This document shows positions 1 to 7,219 of a DNA stretch of 64,000 nt, piece by piece (positions within the stretch are counted from its first letter, which is position 1; each line of letters opens with the position of its first letter). Source of the DNA: Chitinimonas prasina (GTDB lineage Bacteria > Pseudomonadota > Gammaproteobacteria > Burkholderiales > Chitinimonadaceae); contig NZ_BSOG01000005.1 of the NCBI RefSeq assembly GCF_030160395.1, positions 156,962 through 220,961 on the forward strand, read 5' to 3'. The translations under genes were made by a program, and so were the position numbers. The notes beneath the pieces are model-generated. The model was not told the DNA's origin. It saw only the letters and a program-made list of their open reading frames with translations, and did not search any database.

Positions 1-50
1 GCCCATCCGCACAGGCTCAGCAACAAGGCCAGCGTCAAGTTTGATTGCAT
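1..50 (-). CDS. N-terminus of a secreted protein, cut by window edge
   Basis: Only the first 16 codons are inside the window. They read MQSNLTLALLLSLCGWA, a typical signal peptide (short polar start, Leu-rich core). An almost perfect Shine-Dalgarno (AGGAGG on the minus strand, 59-64) lies eight bases before the ATG, which makes the start convincing. The gene lies 90 bp downstream of the zinc-ribbon-like gene on the same strand and may be co-transcribed with it. The mature protein is outside the window, so no function can be given. Confidence 0.6.
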   Translation of the reverse strand, partial: MQSNLTLALLLSLCGW

Positions 51-140
51 ATCAGATGCCTCCTCATAGGCGGGTTTTGACAGGGCTAGACCGCGTAAGA
101 CACGCGAAGCAGGCGCAGTTTCCGGCAGTGGTAATCACAA

Positions 141-836
141 TCAGTAATACACCTGCAGCTCGGTTCTCCCCTCCACAATCCAGCTCATCAGTGCCACCTT
201 CTGGTGCCCGTAGCCTTTCTGCACACGTGACAGGCACTGCATGGCCGTATGGAACTGCCCCAGCTCCCGATTGATCTCGGCCGCCAGCAGTTGCTGCAGT
301 TCTCCGCCTATCACCAGCATGCTCAACAAGCGCTGGGCATTAATCAGGAACAGGGGCTCTATGCGCAACCATTCACGGCCGGGCTCGGCCCGCCGCAAGT
401 CATTGTGGTGGCGCCATTGCTGCAGGCGCAGATCCATTTCATCGTCGGGAACACCCCCTGCCATGCTGGCCAGCGCCGCTTCGACCTGGTCCGCCGGCAG
501 CTCTTCGGCCAGCGGCGCCGCCATAAAGCGCTCCAGCTGGGCCAGCTCCCGAGCCTTGCCAAATCGCGGTAGCAGCCGCCAGCCATCGTTCACCTTGAAG
601 TCCAGTGCCTCTATGCTCGAAGGCAATACACCCACCTCGACAGCGTCGCGGCGCCGGAACAGCTCCCGGCAGACAGGACAGGCAACGATGTCCACGGGGG
701 TGGACCAGAAGGCGTGCCGCACGCGCAGGTCAGACCAGACCTCCGCCGACTGCCTTACTGCCAGATCCAAAGCTTGGCAGCGCAACCAGGCACGGCAATG
801 CGTACACGCAACAACCTTGGTGGAACCAGGCCGCAT
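141..836 (-). CDS. Hypothetical protein with N-terminal zinc-ribbon-like Cys clusters
   Basis: A 231-residue soluble protein that I do not recognise. The start was placed at MRPGSTK because an AGGGGA ribosome site precedes it; the frame is open for 28 more codons upstream. The N-terminal third has C-x2-H-C, a further Cys and a C-P-V-C knuckle, spaced like a metal-binding ribbon. The rest is helical, charged and Leu-rich. No signal peptide or membrane segment is visible. It may form an operon with the secreted protein at 1-50. A DNA- or protein-binding zinc protein is possible but unproven. Confidence 0.65.
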   Translation of the reverse strand: MRPGSTKVVACTHCRAWLRCQALDLAVRQSAEVWSDLRVRHAFWSTPVDIVACPVCRELFRRRDAVEVGVLPSSIEALDFKVNDGWRLLPRFGKARELAQLERFMAAPLAEELPADQVEAALASMAGGVPDDEMDLRLQQWRHHNDLRRAEPGREWLRIEPLFLINAQRLLSMLVIGGELQQLLAAEINRELGQFHTAMQCLSRVQKGYGHQKVALMSWIVEGRTELQVYY

Positions 837-1035
837 TTTTTCCCCTGAAACTGTTTTTATGGTGGCCTGCAATAAGGCACTGGCACTGGCACAGCCTTGC
901 CATCTCACTCTACGACGCACACCGTGGTGTGCCCCCTACCGATTTGATGACAGCCGATAGCGCCATGAAAGAAGCCAATACTAGCCGAATCGCCCGCATC
1001 GGCCCTCACCCAAATGGATGAAGGCTCGCGAACTA

Positions 1036-1051
1036 TTGCACGATAGTGCAA
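1036..1051. promoter_or_regulatory. Perfect palindrome, possible operator
   Basis: TTGCAC-GATA-GTGCAA is a perfect 6+6 dyad in the otherwise empty 837-1148 interval. It sits about 100 bp before the solute-binding protein gene and 200 bp before the divergent zinc-ribbon-like gene. A regulator dimer could bind here, but no partner is identified and chance is possible. Nothing else was recognised in this interval. Confidence 0.3.
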
Positions 1052-1148
1052 GTATCAAATACTCCCCGTATCGACCAGCGGTGCTGCGCTACCCGCCAAG
1101 TTCACGCGCAACTTCTATGCTTGCAAAGGGAATAGCCAGGAGGCCCCC

Positions 1149-1904
1149 ATGCCCAAGCTCGCCGTCATCCTGTTGCTGCTGCCACTGCTTGCCCAGGCCG
1201 CGCAGCCAATACGGCTGGCAACCGGTGAATGGCCACCTTATGCCGGTGCCACCCTGCCTCATGGCGGTCTGGCCGAGCACATCATCACTAGCGCATTTGC
1301 GGCCTCCGGTCAGTCGGTCAGCGATCTGCGCCTGTCCTGGAAGCGCGGCCTGGAGATGGCACGGCAAGGCAAGGCCGACGGTGCCATCCTGTGGAGTTGC
1401 CGGGATGAAGGCTCCCAGCCCGATTACCTAGTCAGCCAGCCCGTCATCCGCAGCGAGGTCGTCCTGCTGCGGCGGGTGGGCCGGGTGCTGGATCTGAAAC
1501 ACCCCGACAAAGCGCTCGGCTTCAGGTTGGCCTACCCCGATATGTATGCCTACGAAGGCATTCCCGCCTATGCCCGGTTGCTAAAGGCCAGCGGTGTCCC
1601 ACCCCTGGTATTGAGCAGCGACCAGGCCGGCATACAAGCCCTGCTCAACGACCGCATCGACGCCTACCCGGTAGACCGGCAGGTTGGCCTGTACCTGTTG
1701 CGTCAGGCAGCGCCCGCCGTCTGGCAGGACATGGTCACCCAGCTTGCCCAGCCCCTGAGCCAGCACAATCTATGTGTATTGCTGCATCGTCGCCACCCCG
1801 ACGCCGCCAACTGGCTGGCCGCCTTGAACCAGGGCCTGGCAAGGCTCAGGTCCAGCGGCCAGATTGATCGTTGGCAGGCGGAACTGGCCGCCCCGCAGAA
1901 CTAG
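1149..1904 (+). CDS. Periplasmic substrate-binding protein, SBP_bac_3 type
   Basis: A 251-residue protein with a signal peptide ending near AAQA (residues 1-20), followed by the solute-binding family 3 fold (ATGEWPPYAG, then GKADGAILWSC in lobe 1, return near DAYPVDRQVG). Family members bind amino acids or other small polar ligands in the periplasm for ABC importers or sensor kinases. No permease or ATPase gene is adjacent, so this is an orphan binding protein and the ligand cannot be inferred. An AGGAGG site sits directly upstream of the ATG. A second orphan of the same family lies at 38109-38882. Confidence 0.8.
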   Translation: MPKLAVILLLLPLLAQAAQPIRLATGEWPPYAGATLPHGGLAEHIITSAFAASGQSVSDLRLSWKRGLEMARQGKADGAILWSCRDEGSQPDYLVSQPVIRSEVVLLRRVGRVLDLKHPDKALGFRLAYPDMYAYEGIPAYARLLKASGVPPLVLSSDQAGIQALLNDRIDAYPVDRQVGLYLLRQAAPAVWQDMVTQLAQPLSQHNLCVLLHRRHPDAANWLAALNQGLARLRSSGQIDRWQAELAAPQN

Positions 1905-1917
1905 CCGCCCCACGTAG

Positions 1918-1953
1918 TACTGCCCCGCCTGGTCATACCAGTACGGGGCAGTA
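1918..1953 (+). terminator. Stem-loop between convergent genes
   Basis: A 10-bp perfect stem (TACTGCCCCG / CGGGGCAGTA) with a 16-base loop lies just after the solute-binding gene and before the end of the convergent DUF4198 gene. There is no U-run, so the terminator call rests on position and stem strength. Confidence 0.5.
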
Positions 1954-2012
1954 GACACGGTCAGGCAACTGCCAGCGCGGCTGGCTACGGCGCCGGGCAG
2001 GCCTTGCGGCTA

Positions 2013-2939
2013 TCAGCGATTCACTTCGAACGTCAGCGTGTAGCTATAGCTGCGGGCGGGCGGCACCTCGCTACGGTCGCGCTGCGGTGCCGGATAGTTG
2101 GTCAGCAGTACGTACACACCCGGTTTGTCAAAGTTCACCTTGGCACGCCCATTGGCGTCCGTCTTCAGCTCGGCATATTCTTTCTTCTCGTCATAGAAAT
2201 TACCGGCGCGGGCAATCTCCACGGCAACATTAGGCAGCGGCTTGCCATCCTCCAGCAGCTCAAACTCGAATCCCTGATCCAGATACAGGTCATTGGGGTG
2301 ATTAAGCGGGCGTAGTTCAAAACCCTGGCCACTGGGCTTGGTTGTGGCCTCGCTGGGCGCGCCCTTGCTGACATACACCTCGGCACGGCTGAGACTACGC
2401 ACTTCGGTGATCTTGGCATCCTTGGGTACGGCAGCCTCTTCCACAAAGCGCGGCGGACGGGGCGGCTGGGCCGGCGTAGCAGGTGCCGCCGCAGGCGCGA
2501 CAGCTGCGGGCGCAGCCGGGCGCGGTGTAGCCGCATTGTTGCCCATATTGGCCGGGCGTATCACTCGCCAATTACCCTCGATCAAGGCATAGCGGCTGAC
2601 GCGGGCATGCTCATCCCCCAGGGTGATCTTGTAAGTCCCTTTCTCGGTTACCGGCGCCTCTATCACGCTGTAATCCTTGAGGTTAGTCACCGTATCCAGC
2701 TTCTGCCGGGTACCCGCCGGGCTGACCGAGTAAAAGCTCGCACCCCGTATCGGGCCGGTAGGCACAAAAAACACCTCGTTGCCTATGGCGCCCTGTATAG
2801 ATACATAGTCGCGCTTCACTTCAAAGCTTGTCGGCAACAGATAGGGGCCGCCATGCGCCAACACCGTCGGAGCCGACAGCATCGCCAACACCCCAGCCCA
2901 AACTGCCGATTGCCTGATCTGCCCGCCTGCTCGCTTCAT
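2013..2939 (-). CDS. DUF4198 periplasmic protein
   Basis: A 308-residue exported protein. It has a signal peptide ending near VLAHGG, then a DUF4198-type N-terminal part (GGPYLLPTSFEV, VTEKGTYKITLG), a low-complexity Ala/Pro segment around residues 140-170, and a C-terminal beta-sandwich (LPNVAVEIARAG, DANGRAKVNFDKPGVYVL). DUF4198 proteins are periplasmic and often lie in metal-uptake loci. The start at MKRAGGQ was chosen because the signal peptide begins there; the frame is open further upstream. It is transcribed divergently from the ApbE-DUF2271 gene across a Fur-box-like site, so iron repression of both is likely. The ligand is unknown. Confidence 0.8.
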   Translation of the reverse strand: MKRAGGQIRQSAVWAGVLAMLSAPTVLAHGGPYLLPTSFEVKRDYVSIQGAIGNEVFFVPTGPIRGASFYSVSPAGTRQKLDTVTNLKDYSVIEAPVTEKGTYKITLGDEHARVSRYALIEGNWRVIRPANMGNNAATPRPAAPAAVAPAAAPATPAQPPRPPRFVEEAAVPKDAKITEVRSLSRAEVYVSKGAPSEATTKPSGQGFELRPLNHPNDLYLDQGFEFELLEDGKPLPNVAVEIARAGNFYDEKKEYAELKTDANGRAKVNFDKPGVYVLLTNYPAPQRDRSEVPPARSYSYTLTFEVNR

Positions 2940-2988
2940 CACGATGGTGCCCTTTCCAGATACCCGGTTTGCATTAAAATATGCATGA

Positions 2989-3013
2989 ATGATATTGAAA
3001 CGAATTCTCATTT
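2989..3013. promoter_or_regulatory. Fur-box-like site in divergent promoter
   Basis: The 150-bp space between the DUF4198 and ApbE-DUF2271 genes contains TGATATTGAAACG followed by AATTCTCATTT. This matches the AT-rich A/T-A-A-T repeats of proteobacterial Fur boxes. The core GAATTCTCATT recurs exactly before the TonB-dependent receptor gene. Fur binding is inferred from sequence likeness only. Confidence 0.6.
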
Positions 3014-3089
3014 GCAAGACAATCACGCCCTGTCGCCATTCCAAATCAGCCCAAGCCAGCGGGCATCGTCCTACAGGGAGAAACCACTC

Positions 3090-4667
3090 ATGCAGCGCAC
3101 CCCATGGCCTTTACGCCTTTCCTTGGGCAGCAAGCTCCTGGCCGCCGCCGGCCTGCTCCTGCCCCAGGCCAGCCAGGCCGCCTCCCTGCCAGCCATGCCC
3201 GCAACCACCCCCGCCACGGCCAGCCAAACCCAGGTCGCCCCACATTGGCGCTTTCACCGCGATCACGTACTGGGCACCTCGCTGGATCTGATCACCGTAG
3301 GCGGCAACGAGGCCACAGGTCGTGAAGCCCTGGCCGTGGCACAGGCAGAGATAGACAGGCTGGATCGGGTGCTGAGCCGATACCGCGCCGATAGTGAACT
3401 GGCCGCGCTCAACCAGTGCGAACAGATGCAGGCATCCGAAGCCTTGTATGAGGTGGTGGCCGCCTGCGAGCAATGGCGTACCCGTACCCAGGGTGCCTTC
3501 AGCGCCCGCCTGGGTGTGGCGCTGGCACTATGGCAGGATGCCGGCTTCAGCGGCAAGCTCGATACCGACGCCATTGCCCGCGCCGTGGCGGCCGCCGAAG
3601 CTGCCGAGGTAAAGCTGGACCCCACCAGCCGTACCATCACACGCCCCGCTGACGTCGTGTTCGCACCCGATGCCCTGGCCAAGGGCTATATCATCGACCG
3701 CGCCATGCAAGCCGTGCGCAACCAGGTCGAAGGCCTGGATGGCCTGCTGATCGATATCGGCGGCGACATCCGCAGCTGGGGCCGCGCACCCCAGGCCAGC
3801 GGCTGGCAACTGGGTGTGGCACAGGCAAACCAGCCACAGGACAACGCCCCACTGGTCGCCACCCTGCAACTGGGCAGCAAGGCCGTCGCCACCAGTGGCC
3901 GTGGCCAGCGCGATATTGAGATCAATGGCATGGCCCATGCCCATATCGTCTCCCCACAAACCGGCGCCGCCGTCACCGAAGTCAGCAGCGTCACCGTGGT
4001 CGCCGACCGCGCCGCCGATGCCGACGCCCTGTCCACCGCCTTTGCCGTCATGCCTGCCGCGCAAAGCCTGGCCCTGGCAGACCGCCTGCCCGGCGTGGCC
4101 ACCCTGTTGCAACTGGCCGATGGCAGCCAGCTGCAATCCGCCGCCTGGCAAGACATATCCGAAGCGCGCAGCAGCCTGGCTCCCCGCTTCATCTACACGG
4201 CCGACGCCGCCACTGCCCCGTGGCCTGCTGGTTTTACTGCCAGTATCGATTATGAAGTCCCCAAGATAGAAGCCGAGAACTACAAAGCCCCTTTCGTCGC
4301 CATCTGGATCACCGACCAGAATCGCGCCATCGTTCGCAACCTGACCCACCTGGGCAACCAGGAAAAGTGGATAGATTCCAACTATGTCTGGTGGCGCCGC
4401 TATGGCCGCAAGATAGAAAAGCTCGACACCGTCACCAAGCCCACGCGCAAGCCCGGCAAATACTCGCTGGCCTGGGATGGCACGGACGAAGCCGGCCGCA
4501 AGGTGGGCCAGGGTAAATACCTGGTACATATCGAGGCCGCGCGCGAACACGGCGGCCATACCTACCAGACCTTCGAAATCGAACTGGGCAGCAAGCCGCT
4601 GAGCCTGCCGCAAGCAGCCAAGGACGAACTCGGTGGCGTGGTACTACGCTACGGCAAGTCCGCCTGA
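3090..4667 (+). CDS. Fused ApbE flavin transferase and DUF2271 domain
   Basis: A 525-residue exported protein. Residues 1-30 are a signal peptide. Residues ~55-345 are an ApbE domain (FMN transferase, which attaches FMN from FAD to Thr of target proteins). Visible motifs are APDALAKGYIID, LLIDIGGDIRSWG, AHIVSPQTG and DADALSTAF. The usual HIxDPxTG motif has Ser in place of Asp. Residues ~380-515 are DUF2271 (PFVAIWITDQNRAIVRNL, WIDSNYVWWRRYG, KPGKYSLAWDGTDEAGR). These two domains are usually separate genes. The gene is followed by a PepSY membrane protein and faces DUF4198 across a Fur-like box, so a role in extracytoplasmic electron transfer for iron acquisition is the best inference. Confidence 0.88.
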   Translation: MQRTPWPLRLSLGSKLLAAAGLLLPQASQAASLPAMPATTPATASQTQVAPHWRFHRDHVLGTSLDLITVGGNEATGREALAVAQAEIDRLDRVLSRYRADSELAALNQCEQMQASEALYEVVAACEQWRTRTQGAFSARLGVALALWQDAGFSGKLDTDAIARAVAAAEAAEVKLDPTSRTITRPADVVFAPDALAKGYIIDRAMQAVRNQVEGLDGLLIDIGGDIRSWGRAPQASGWQLGVAQANQPQDNAPLVATLQLGSKAVATSGRGQRDIEINGMAHAHIVSPQTGAAVTEVSSVTVVADRAADADALSTAFAVMPAAQSLALADRLPGVATLLQLADGSQLQSAAWQDISEARSSLAPRFIYTADAATAPWPAGFTASIDYEVPKIEAENYKAPFVAIWITDQNRAIVRNLTHLGNQEKWIDSNYVWWRRYGRKIEKLDTVTKPTRKPGKYSLAWDGTDEAGRKVGQGKYLVHIEAAREHGGHTYQTFEIELGSKPLSLPQAAKDELGGVVLRYGKSA

Positions 4668-4895
4668 GTTCATCAGAGACACAACCCTGCCTTGCACTGC
4701 CAGGTGGCCCCCAAACGCCAACCAAGCCAGACGTGCCTGGCTGGCGTCAATGCCAGCAGAGGCCGCCATCATCGCCCCCGGCGGCCGCCATACCCCTTTG
4801 CCCACTCCTGGCGCAAAGGACTTCGGTAAGGTAGCCGCCAGCCCCCTCTACAAGGCCATGTCCCAAGCCGGCCACTGCATCCCTTCCCGCCCATC

Positions 4896-5513
4896 ATGAC
4901 CGACACACCTTCCCGCCCCCGCCTGGACAAAAGCTGGCTCTACCGCCAGTCGCGCATGCTGCATGCCTATCTGTCCGCCTTCGCCTTTATCGCGCTGATG
5001 CTGTTCTCACTCTCCGGCCTGTTGCTGAACCACCCGGACTGGTTCAAGGGCAAAGCCGAGAGCCAGGAGCACACGCTTACCCTCACACCGGCCGAGCTGA
5101 TTGAGGCCCAGCGCAGCGACGACCCAGTACGGGCCGCCGCCGCCATCGTGGCCGAACGCCTGCCGCTCAAAGGCGAATACAAAAGCGGCGAACTGATGGA
5201 TAGCGAAGCCCAGGTGCGCTTCGAAGGCGTCAGCGGCAAATCCGACCTGTTTATCAACCTGCAGGATGGCCAGGTAGAAGCCACCATAGAAGCCGCCACA
5301 CTGACCACCATGCTGCACGATCTTCACCGCGGCAAGAACAGCGGCGCCGCCTGGAGCTGGGTGATAGACCTGACCGCCATCCTGACGCTGCTGTTTTCGC
5401 TGTTGGGCTACGTGCTGTTCTTCAGCCTGCGCTTTCGCCTGGCCACCAGCCTTAAGCTGACGGCGGTGAGTCTGGTGATATTGGGCGGGATTATTGTGGT
5501 GTTTGTGCCTTGA
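4896..5513 (+). CDS. PepSY-associated membrane protein
   Basis: A 205-residue inner-membrane protein. Its N-terminal amphipathic start runs into a first helix (~27-45, ending LLLNHPDWF), then a periplasmic PepSY-like loop (~50-145) and two C-terminal helices (~152-175 and ~183-204). The arrangement matches PepSY_TM proteins that carry electrons across the membrane, often beside ApbE. Loop residues 132-137 read EAATLT, which loosely resembles the S-G-A-T-x-T flavinylation motif; this is speculative. A 228-bp gap separates it from the ApbE-DUF2271 gene, same strand, with no terminator seen. No strong ribosome site precedes the ATG. Confidence 0.8.
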   Translation: MTDTPSRPRLDKSWLYRQSRMLHAYLSAFAFIALMLFSLSGLLLNHPDWFKGKAESQEHTLTLTPAELIEAQRSDDPVRAAAAIVAERLPLKGEYKSGELMDSEAQVRFEGVSGKSDLFINLQDGQVEATIEAATLTTMLHDLHRGKNSGAAWSWVIDLTAILTLLFSLLGYVLFFSLRFRLATSLKLTAVSLVILGGIIVVFVP

Positions 5514-5581
5514 GGCAGGCAGCCTATATGATGCTGCCGCTCAGTGACTGGCGCGAAAAATCACAAGGTAGCGGAGCAAAG

Positions 5582-6457
5582 ATGGGACATTATTGGTTTT
5601 ATGGCATGGTCTGGTTCGGTCTGAGCGCGTGTCTGCCCTTGCAGGCTAGTGGGCAGTCAGTACCACCACGGCACGAAGGGGTATCGACAGCGACGCCAGT
5701 GGTTTTGATTTATGCCGGCCCGCCGGTGTGCCGGGATTGCGAAATGCCGATCCTGCAAATACTGCAGCAGCCCCAAACCCCGGCACTGAAAGCCTTGGCC
5801 CCCAAGGCACGCGTGCTGAGAAGCTGGGCGGATATTCCCAAGGCTCTGAAAACCTTGCCGCCGCGCTCGGTGCTGTTGATTCCCGGCACAGATGATGATC
5901 TGCGCGCTTGGGCGAGCGGGCCGCAACAGATGAGCCGGCCAACCATCGTAGCTATCCAACGCTGGTTGCGTGCAGGTGGCCGTTATGTCGGCATCTGTGG
6001 CGGCGCCATCGTTGCGCAGGCTGAATACGAGGACGGCCTATCCTCCTTTAAGGCGCTAAATATCGCCCCAATCACGGCTGACAATTTCGCTGATGAAGAC
6101 GCCGTCGAACGGATCGAAAAGGTACGCTGGTTGCCAACAGGGCAAATCATCGGCGCCTACTTCCAGGCAGGATCGGTTTTGCAATTGTTGCCAAGTCAGG
6201 AAAGAGTAGAAGTTCTTGGCCACTACCTGCCCTCCACTGGCAAAGTCGCCCATCACGGCGGCATTGCGGCGGCACAGTTTAGTTATGGCCAGGGCAAGGT
6301 GTTTATCACTGGCGTACACCTGGAAGCGAAGCACGATTTCTGGGATAAGCCGCCTGCCGATTTTGTGCCACACACAGAGCTGCTAGAAGCGGTTTTGGTG
6401 GATTTAATCTCTCAGGGCGGCGCCATTGAGAGAGGTGGTTTGAACGACCCTGACTAA
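5582..6457 (+). CDS. Secreted BPL_N / glutamine-amidotransferase-like protein
   Basis: A 291-residue protein with a signal peptide (MGHYWFYGMVWFGLSACL...). It then has a class-I glutamine-amidotransferase-like fold with the nucleophile elbow GGRYVGICGGAIVAQ and later His residues (KVAHHGGIAAAQFSYGQGKV, ITGVHLEAKHD). This resembles the biotin-protein-ligase N-terminal (BPL_N) family, whose exported members have no settled function. The ATG was chosen over an upstream frame extension because it starts the signal peptide and follows a CGGAG site. It lies 68 bp after the PepSY gene and may share its transcript. The true substrate is unknown. Confidence 0.65.
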   Translation: MGHYWFYGMVWFGLSACLPLQASGQSVPPRHEGVSTATPVVLIYAGPPVCRDCEMPILQILQQPQTPALKALAPKARVLRSWADIPKALKTLPPRSVLLIPGTDDDLRAWASGPQQMSRPTIVAIQRWLRAGGRYVGICGGAIVAQAEYEDGLSSFKALNIAPITADNFADEDAVERIEKVRWLPTGQIIGAYFQAGSVLQLLPSQERVEVLGHYLPSTGKVAHHGGIAAAQFSYGQGKVFITGVHLEAKHDFWDKPPADFVPHTELLEAVLVDLISQGGAIERGGLNDPD

Positions 6458-6472
6458 GGGATGGAGGCGCCA

Positions 6473-6930
6473 ACTAGTGTGATAAATGGCAGCCCAGACG
6501 GGTAGAGCTAGAAGATCAGCCGCCCAAGAGGCGCCCAAAAGCAACAGCGGCAGGATAGGCTTGAGCACCGCATAGGCATAAGCGCGGTGAATGAGGTGCT
6601 CCGCGGGTGTCGTCTGCATTGCCTGTGTGGCTAGGCTTGCCAAAGTGTAGAGGAGAGCCGTCGCTGGCGACCAGGCGCAAGCCACGCCATCCCGGTATCA
6701 GCGGATCGGAGCGCCGAATGAGTTTGTCGTTGAATTGTAGGAGTGCGTCGGCGGACAGTATAGCGCGCACTTTTTTTACCAAGGGCTTGCTCGGAGACGT
6801 GGCGTAACAGTGCAGCTTGCGTGAGCCGGTGAAGGGGGGGGGATATTCGGCTTGCCGAGCGCCATCGCGGAAGGCGTCGGAATACAGGTGCGCGACCAGG
6901 TCGAGAAAACAGCGCCTGCAGCGAGGCGGG
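6473..6930 (-). pseudogene. IS4-type transposase remnant
   Basis: Minus-strand reading gives pieces of an IS4-family DDE transposase in different frames. The clearest runs SADALLQFNDKLIRRSDPLI then GWRGLRLVASDGS, like the catalytic first-Asp region. A shifted frame continues HLIHRAYAYAVLKPILPLLL. The upstream part (ALFSRPGRAPVFRR) is also frame-broken. No ends, target duplication or passenger gene are visible. It lies between the BPL_N-like gene and the TonB receptor, so it marks an old insertion. Confidence 0.6.
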
Positions 6931-7189
6931 AATCTACAATTACATTATTAATGTCAATTATTTAGACTAAATATCTCACCATGAATCTGGCTTAAGTTGG
7001 GTGAGTTGCTTCGAGCACCCTCTGGGGGCCTTTCGCCCCGAGCTTTAAGGCAGCTGGAATTTACCTGCGCATCTCCCCTACGCTAGCGATGCGATACGGC
7101 GCAATAGGCCCCGTATCCCCGGCCACCCACGCAGTTTTTACAAACTGTAACCTTTTGCCCAAGGTAGCCCGCCACGGCTTGAGCGATAC

Positions 7190-7214
7190 TGGCGATGAAT
7201 TCTCATTCCCATTC
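7190..7214 (+). promoter_or_regulatory. Fur-box-like site before TonB receptor
   Basis: GGCGATGAATTCTCATTCCC lies immediately before the receptor ATG at 7220 and shares GAATTCTCATT with the divergent site at 2989-3013. Its overlap with the translation-initiation region would suit iron-dependent repression. The preceding 6931-7189 stretch is AT-rich around 6938-6980 and otherwise unremarkable. Binding is inferred. Confidence 0.5.
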
Positions 7215-7219
7215 GAGCC

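Noticed and set aside
4633..4899. Small ORF between the ApbE-DUF2271 and PepSY genes
   Set aside because: It overlaps both genes' ends, has no ribosome site, and its translation is Pro/Ala-rich without domain character.
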